Source of the DNA: Clostridiales bacterium
Lineage (GTDB): Bacteria; Bacillota; Clostridia; Oscillospirales; Oscillospiraceae
Reading direction: 5' to 3'
Length of the DNA stretch: 38,065 nt
Assembly (NCBI GenBank): GCA_014799475.1
Contig: JAAVHX010000008.1
Location: 136,992 to 175,056 of the forward strand
Below, one piece after another: positions 33,310 to 38,065 of the stretch (its first letter is position 1; every line of letters starts with the position of its first letter). Both the position numbers and the translations under genes were made by a program. The notes beneath the pieces were generated by a model. That model worked only from the letters and a program-made list of their open reading frames with translations. It did no database searches and had not been told where the DNA came from.

Positions 33310-33906
33310 ATGAGTGTCTTTTGGAGGAAAGAAGAGAAGCATAAATTTGCGCGTGTCTCCAAACGGGGACGTGCGGCATATCTGATTTTGTGCTTTGAGG
33401 AATGTCTGCTGTTTTATGGAGAAAATATAGCTGATTGGAAATGGGTACTGGAAGAATTATGGGAAATCACGTCAACCTGGGATATTGATCGATGGGTTAG
33501 CCGGGTCTGTGACCTGAGCCCTGAGACCGTCCTGCCGTATGCATCCTATAAGGAACTGATGAAAAAAATTAATGAGATCAACTTTTGGTATGAATTAAAC
33601 GAGGAAGAATTTGTTTTTCTACAAAATCTATACCATAAAGAGCGCATGGGCTTTCAAGTGATTAGCGATTTACTGGATAAGATTTATGATGTAATTACGG
33701 ATGACTGGGGAGGTATGGAAGAATCCTTTACGCCGTCCTGCCTGCACAACATAGATGAAGCAGAAGAAATCATGAAAAACAATGATATACCACTTCCATC
33801 CAATCAGTCCGCGTTGGAATTTATTATGAAGCACAGGGACAAGCACTACGGGAAACTATTTGACGGGACGCAATTTTCCATATTGTCAGCACAGAAGGAA
33901 TCTTGA
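33310..33906 (+). CDS. AT-rich orphan gene, possible immunity-type protein
   Basis: A 198-residue soluble protein without signal or membrane segment. It is rich in Trp and acidic residues and probably helical: FEECLLFYGENIADWKWVLE, LWEITSTWDIDRWVSRVCD, LSPETVLPY, and a C-terminal IPLPSNQSALEFIMKH..HYGKLFDG. This pattern is like immunity proteins of polymorphic toxin systems, an impression I cannot verify. One 60-base stretch (33421-33480) is 40% G+C, far below the neighbours, and codons such as AAA, ATA and GAA are common, which suggests transfer. A weak AAAGGGAAAAGAA site precedes the ATG. No toxin gene is nearby. Confidence 0.72.
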   Translation: MSVFWRKEEKHKFARVSKRGRAAYLILCFEECLLFYGENIADWKWVLEELWEITSTWDIDRWVSRVCDLSPETVLPYASYKELMKKINEINFWYELNEEEFVFLQNLYHKERMGFQVISDLLDKIYDVITDDWGGMEESFTPSCLHNIDEAEEIMKNNDIPLPSNQSALEFIMKHRDKHYGKLFDGTQFSILSAQKES

Positions 33907-33924
33907 ATCAAGAAGGAGGTCATT

Positions 33925-35208
33925 ATGGCCAATCAATTCATTGACACCGCCCGCATCACCGTCCGGGCGGGCACGGGCGGCGGCGGCGCGGTGGCCTTCC
34001 ACCGGGAGAAGTACGTGGCCGCCGGCGGCCCTGACGGCGGCGACGGCGGGCGCGGCGGGGACATCATCCTGCGGGTGGACCCCCATATGTCCACCCTGAT
34101 GGACTTCCGCTACAAGCGCAAATACACCGCCGAAAACGGCAAGGACGGCCAGGGCAAGCGCTGCTCCGGCAAGGACGGCAGCGATCTGGTGATCCGGGTG
34201 CCCCGGGGCACGGTGGTGCGGGATCTGGAAACCCGGGAGATCATCTGCGATATGTCCGGCGAGGAGGACTTCGTGCTGGCCCGGGGCGGCAACGGCGGCT
34301 GGGGCAACCAGCACTTCGCCACCCCCACCCGGCAGGTGCCCCGGTTCGCCAAGGCGGGCCTGCCCGGCCAGTACCGGGAGGTCATTTTGGAGCTGAAGCT
34401 GCTGGCCGACGTGGGGCTGGTGGGCTTCCCCAACGTGGGCAAGTCCACCCTGCTCAGCGTGGTGACCAGGGCCCAGCCCAAAATCGCCAACTACCACTTC
34501 ACCACCCTCTCCCCCAACCTGGGCGTGGTGCCGGTGGACGGGGGGGAGTCCTTCGTGCTGGCGGACATCCCCGGCATCATCGAGGGCGCCGCCGACGGCG
34601 CGGGGCTGGGCCACGACTTTTTGCGCCATGTGGATCGCTGCCGGCTGCTGATCCACGTGGTGGATGTGTCCGGCTCCGAGGGGCGCGACCCGGTGGAGGA
34701 TTTTGACGCCATCTGTGAGGAGCTTCAGCGCTGGTCCCCCGAGCTGGCCTCCAGGCGGATGCTGGTGGCGGCCAACAAGGTGGACATTATGGAGGATCCC
34801 GAGCTTTTGGCAAAGCTGCGGGCCCATGTGGAGGCCAAGGGCTGCCCCCTGTTCGAGCTGTCCGCCGCCACCCACCGGGGCACAAAAGAGCTGATGTACG
34901 CCGCGGCGGCGGAGCTGTCCACCCTGCCCCCGGTCATCGTGTATGAGCCAACCTATGTGGAGCGGCCCCCTGAAGTGGACACCTCCGAGGCGCTGGACAT
35001 CCAGCGGGACGAGGACGGCACCTGGCTGGTGGACGGGCCTTGGCTGCGCCAGCTCATGGCAAACGTCAACTTCTCCGACTACGAGAGCCGCAACTGGTTC
35101 GAGCGGCGGCTCCGGGACGCGGGAGTGTATCAGCAGCTGGAGGACCTGGGCGTCCAGGATGGGGACGTGGTGTGCCTGTACAATTTGGAATTTGAATACC
35201 AGCGCTGA
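33925..35208 (+). CDS. obg: Obg-family GTPase ObgE/CgtA
   Basis: A 427-residue ribosome-assembly and stress GTPase. The glycine-rich Obg fold covers 1-158 (IDTARITVRAGTGGGGAV..GGPDGGDGGRGGDI). The G domain has G1 GFPNVGKST (about 166-174), G2-G3 with DIPGIIEGA, G4 NKVD and G5 SAA. A C-terminal OCT domain (about 350-427) ends in GDVVCLYNLEFEYQ. AGAAGGAGG precedes the ATG. In most Firmicutes it follows rpmA directly; here the orphan gene at 33310 intervenes. Repeat copy D begins at its stop codon. Confidence 0.98.
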   Translation: MANQFIDTARITVRAGTGGGGAVAFHREKYVAAGGPDGGDGGRGGDIILRVDPHMSTLMDFRYKRKYTAENGKDGQGKRCSGKDGSDLVIRVPRGTVVRDLETREIICDMSGEEDFVLARGGNGGWGNQHFATPTRQVPRFAKAGLPGQYREVILELKLLADVGLVGFPNVGKSTLLSVVTRAQPKIANYHFTTLSPNLGVVPVDGGESFVLADIPGIIEGAADGAGLGHDFLRHVDRCRLLIHVVDVSGSEGRDPVEDFDAICEELQRWSPELASRRMLVAANKVDIMEDPELLAKLRAHVEAKGCPLFELSAATHRGTKELMYAAAAELSTLPPVIVYEPTYVERPPEVDTSEALDIQRDEDGTWLVDGPWLRQLMANVNFSDYESRNWFERRLRDAGVYQQLEDLGVQDGDVVCLYNLEFEYQR

Positions 35209-35327
35209 GCCGTCGTGAGCAGTGCGGATGGACTGGAGCGAGGGCGAGCGGAGGGACGCACAGCGGCCCGCAGACCAGCCCGAGTCGGAAGGAAGCCGCG
35301 CGTCGCGAACAGGCGAAGCGTGACGAC
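35209..35327 (+). repeat. Post-stop interspersed repeat, copy D
   Basis: It begins directly after the obg TGA. It contains GGACTGGAGCGAGGGCGAGCGG, a less perfect GGGACG..CGGCCC core, GACCAGCCCGAGTCGGAAGGAAGC, and ends with GAAGCGTGACGACAGG. It lies on the opposite strand to copies A-C, but so does the gene it follows, so orientation relative to the gene is the same. Confidence 0.8.
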
Positions 35328-35328
35328 A

Positions 35329-35358
35329 GGCCCTGTCCAAGCGGACAGGGCCCATTTT
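35329..35358 (+). terminator. Terminator after obg
   Basis: A 10-bp perfect stem (GGCCCTGTCC/GGACAGGGCC) with an AAGC loop is followed by CATTTTCTT. It may also end the convergent ClC gene, whose stop is at 35360. Confidence 0.8.
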
Positions 35359-35359
35359 C

Positions 35360-36622
35360 TTAATTTCGGTTCTGGTCGTTCAGCCGTGCCTCCAGCTTGG
35401 AATACACGATATTTTGGCTGGAGTACAGCGAGTAGTTTCCGCTGAGCAGGAAGCTCAGGGCGCAGGCCAGGGCGAAAAACAGCAGCCCCTCCCCACCGAA
35501 CAGCTCGATGGCCAGGAAGATAGAGGCCAAGGGGCAGTTCACCACTCCGCAGAACAGGGCAATCATGGAGATTGCCGCCCCAAACGCCGGGTCCAGCCCC
35601 AGCAAGGGGGCCGCGACGCAGCCAAAGGTGGAGCCGATGAACAGGGTCGGCACGATCTCCCCGCCCCGGAAGCCCGCCCCAAGGGTGATGGCGGTGAACA
35701 CCATTTTCAGCAGGAACGCCCAGGGGACGTGGACATAGCCCTCCAGGGCCAGCTCAATGACGCCGCCCCCCGCGCCGTTGTAGTCGCCGCTGCCCTCAAG
35801 GAGGGTGAGGTCGATGACCAGGGCCGCGCCGACCAGCACCCGGAGATACTGGTTGGGGATGTACTTCTTGTACAGATGCCCCGTTTTGTGCATGAGTACG
35901 CAGAAGGCGATGGACACCAGCGCCGCCAGGATCGCCAGAGCGCCGCATTGCAGCAGAGACACCGGCCCCAGCTCCGGCACGCCGTACAGGTAGTACGCCT
36001 CGCCGGGCAGGCCCAGGCACTGGGGGATGGCGCTGGCCACAAGGGCAGACAGCAGGCAGGGGAACAGCGCGGCATAGCGGAAGTGGCCCACGTTCACCAC
36101 CTCCAGGGTGAACACGGTGGCGGTGAGGGGCGTGCCGAACAGGGCGGAGAACAGCCCCGCCATGCCGCACTGGATGATGGTGTTCAGGTTCCGCTCCCCC
36201 AGCCGGAGCAGCCGCCCGATGCCGGCGGAGACGCTGCCGCCGATCTGAAGGGCCGCCCCCTCCCGCCCGGCGCTGCCGCCGGTGAGATGGGTGAGCACCG
36301 AGCCCAGAAAAATCAGCAGGGCCAGCCGTAGCGGGGGGCGCTTCCCCCCGCGCACACTGGCGATAATTTGATTGGTGCCGCTGTCGTTGGCCATGCCGCA
36401 CATACGGTAGCTGAACACGATGGCAAGGCCGGCCAGCGGCATACAAAATAGCAGCCAGGGGTGGGCCAGCCGCAGGGCCGTCACCTGGGCCACAGACCAG
36501 GAAAAGGCCGCGCCAGTCAGGCCGCAGGCCAGCCCCGTCAGCACCGCCAGCACCAGCCACCGGCCCAGGGCCAGGATGGACGGCAGGACGGCCTGAAGAC
36601 GCGCGTTGAGCCTTTCCGCCAT
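35360..36622 (-). CDS. ClC-family anion channel/antiporter
   Basis: A 420-residue membrane protein with about ten or more hydrophobic segments. The ClC selectivity segments are recognisable but changed: the first is NDSGTNQI where GSGIP is usual, the second is SAGREGAALQIGGS (GREGx with the gating Glu kept but Ala after it), and the third is GGEIVPTLFIG. It lacks C-terminal CBS domains. The family moves Cl- or F-, often in exchange for H+. The altered filter leaves the ion open. GGAGG lies about 8 bases before the ATG at 36622, with a TGGTATAAT box further up. Confidence 0.85.
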   Translation of the reverse strand: MAERLNARLQAVLPSILALGRWLVLAVLTGLACGLTGAAFSWSVAQVTALRLAHPWLLFCMPLAGLAIVFSYRMCGMANDSGTNQIIASVRGGKRPPLRLALLIFLGSVLTHLTGGSAGREGAALQIGGSVSAGIGRLLRLGERNLNTIIQCGMAGLFSALFGTPLTATVFTLEVVNVGHFRYAALFPCLLSALVASAIPQCLGLPGEAYYLYGVPELGPVSLLQCGALAILAALVSIAFCVLMHKTGHLYKKYIPNQYLRVLVGAALVIDLTLLEGSGDYNGAGGGVIELALEGYVHVPWAFLLKMVFTAITLGAGFRGGEIVPTLFIGSTFGCVAAPLLGLDPAFGAAISMIALFCGVVNCPLASIFLAIELFGGEGLLFFALACALSFLLSGNYSLYSSQNIVYSKLEARLNDQNRN

Positions 36623-36687
36623 ATCGTTACCTCCATGTTTGAGTCTGCGCTGTCAAGAATTTTTAAATATATCTTAATCATTATACC

Positions 36688-36696
36688 AGCCCTGTC
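36688..36696 (-). promoter_or_regulatory. Extended -10 promoter candidate for the ClC gene
   Basis: Minus-strand reading gives TGGTATAAT in the region 36680-36690s; TTGACA occurs both just upstream and about 40 bases downstream of it, so the functional pair is uncertain. Confidence 0.35.
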
Positions 36697-36710
36697 AAGG
36701 CGAAAAACTC

Positions 36711-36739
36711 TTGCGGGCGGAGGTATGAAGTGCTATAAT
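36711..36739 (+). promoter_or_regulatory. Promoter of the small lipoprotein gene
   Basis: TTGCGG (36711-36716), a 17-bp spacer ending in TGC, and a perfect TATAAT (36734-36739). The start codon is about 57 bases downstream. Confidence 0.7.
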
Positions 36740-36795
36740 ACCGCTTGCGTCCCGCAGAGCCGGGCCGCAGAATGAAAAACAAGGAGAGAGTTAAA

Positions 36796-37302
36796 ATGAA
36801 GAATGTGAAAAGAAGCTTCGCGGCTCTGTTCGCCCTGGTGCTGATCCTGGCGACCGGCTGCGGCAAGAAGACCAGCAACAAAGTGGTGGACTACAACGTG
36901 GATGTCCCCGCCAGCTTCCAGGAGATGGAGATGGAGGGCGTGACCGAGTGCTGGTACAACGCGGCCGACAACTCCAACATCAACGTGAACATCACCGAGA
37001 AGGACGCGGGCTTCAAGAAGGTCACCGCCGACGCGCTCCGAGAGGCCATGGTGCCGCTCTTTGAGGCGACCTATGGCGCCGCCCCCACCATCACCGACAA
37101 GTACTTCACCACCAATGAGGTGTGCGGCATGCCCGCCTACCAGTACAGCTACACCATCGAGCTGCTGGGCATGGAAATGGACCAGCTGATCGTGTGCATC
37201 GACGCCGACAAGACGTACACTGTTACTTACACCGACACCACCGGCGACTGGATGAGCACATTTGAAGCCAGCGCCAAGAACATCGAGCTCGTTTTTGAGT
37301 AA
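36796..37302 (+). CDS. Small secreted lipoprotein of unknown function
   Basis: A 168-residue protein. A lipoprotein signal is clear: KNVKRSFAALFALVLILATGC with Cys22 as lipid site. The mature part is a single small domain (VVDYNVDVPASFQEMEMEGV .. YTVTYTDTTGDWMSTFEASAKNIEL) of beta-rich type, similar in feel to clostridial proteins that sense or modify lipids or metabolites, but I do not recognise it. AAGGAGAGAG lies 6 bases before the ATG; an in-frame upstream ATG lacks a signal context. It has its own promoter, and a long hairpin follows. Confidence 0.78.
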   Translation: MKNVKRSFAALFALVLILATGCGKKTSNKVVDYNVDVPASFQEMEMEGVTECWYNAADNSNINVNITEKDAGFKKVTADALREAMVPLFEATYGAAPTITDKYFTTNEVCGMPAYQYSYTIELLGMEMDQLIVCIDADKTYTVTYTDTTGDWMSTFEASAKNIELVFE

Positions 37303-37308
37303 GCTTTT

Positions 37309-37375
37309 GGGCCCTGTTTGAGGATGGCCAAGGCGTCCGTCGCCGGTCATTTCTCAGGCAGGGCCCGAATTTTGT
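37309..37375 (+). terminator. Long, nearly continuous hairpin after the lipoprotein gene
   Basis: GGGCCCTG-TTTGAG (37309-37322) pairs with CTCAGG-CAGGGCCC (37353-37366), two positions being G-T. Inside, ATGGCC pairs with GGTCAT and GGCG with CGCC around a TCCGT loop. GAATTTTG follows. It may be a terminator, but its 58-nt structure is longer than any other terminator here. Confidence 0.7.
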
Positions 37376-37430
37376 AAAAAAGTTTGAAAAATTTTTCACA
37401 ATTCCCCTTCCCTTTGGGGCGAGGATAGAG

Positions 37431-37436
37431 TATAAT
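37431..37436 (+). promoter_or_regulatory. -10 box of the gap promoter
   Basis: A perfect TATAAT about 50 bases before the gap start. No convincing -35 is 17 bp upstream (TTCCCT). A CCCC..GGGG inverted pair (37404-37419) covers that position and could be a regulator site. Confidence 0.5.
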
Positions 37437-37473
37437 AATACCGAGCAAATCCAGCACTACCATAATTTATTAA

Positions 37474-38065
<592 letters not shown>

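Overview
The window reads as chromosomal DNA from a G+C-rich member of the Clostridia. The gene set, the strong GGAGG-type ribosome sites, the Prp-processed ribosomal protein L27 and the prs-pth-mfd-foldase order all suggest the Oscillospiraceae / Flavonifractor-Lawsonibacter area. This placement is an inference from protein families and base composition, not from a search. Nearly all of the sequence is housekeeping. I see no transposase, integrase, CRISPR array, tRNA or rRNA.

Layout. 1-95 is the start of a thiolase (minus). 383-3019 is a P-type Ca2+-type ATPase. 3187-9723 is a minus-strand block with prs, pth, mfd and a PrsA-like foldase lipoprotein. 9924-16117 is a mixed region: an HD-domain protein, a GntR-ABC-permease operon, a second HD protein, and an ECF sigma factor with its overlapping membrane partner. 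16160-17805 is a TPP-riboswitch-controlled thiamine transporter gene (thiT) followed by a HAD phosphatase. 18077-20407 holds a membrane-anchored LysM-G5-M23 cell-wall hydrolase and a small tail-anchored protein. 20485-28494 is a second minus-strand block with zapA, a U32 peptidase-family gene, maf, mreC and mutS, interrupted by a small regulator module. 28666-35208 is plus strand: glyS, an LtaS-like sulfatase, rplU-prp-rpmA, an AT-rich orphan gene, and obg. The end holds a ClC channel gene (minus), a small lipoprotein and the start of gap.

The genes cover envelope growth and division (mreC, zapA, M23, LtaS-like, PrsA-like), translation (glyS, L21, L27, Prp, Obg, Pth), DNA repair (mfd, mutS), nucleotide and central metabolism (prs, maf, thiolase, gap), and ion and thiamine transport.

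The least ordinary content lies between and around the genes. (1) A roughly 120-150 bp repeat occurs four times (235-382, 23140-23276, 28035-28179, 35209-35327). Each copy starts at or within a few bases of a stop codon and has the same orientation relative to the gene it follows. (2) A different hairpin repeat occurs twice in inverted orientation (24815-24876, 25832-25900). It brackets an XRE regulator and a divergent 84-residue protein whose promoter lies inside a perfect 14-bp inverted repeat. (3) The maf-mreC junction is duplicated around a perfect hairpin. (4) An AT-rich gene, possibly for an immunity protein, sits between rpmA and obg. (5) A palindrome-ended 112 bp element separates pth from mfd. 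(6) A small membrane protein has a perfect sigma-A promoter overlaid by 33-bp-spaced direct repeats.
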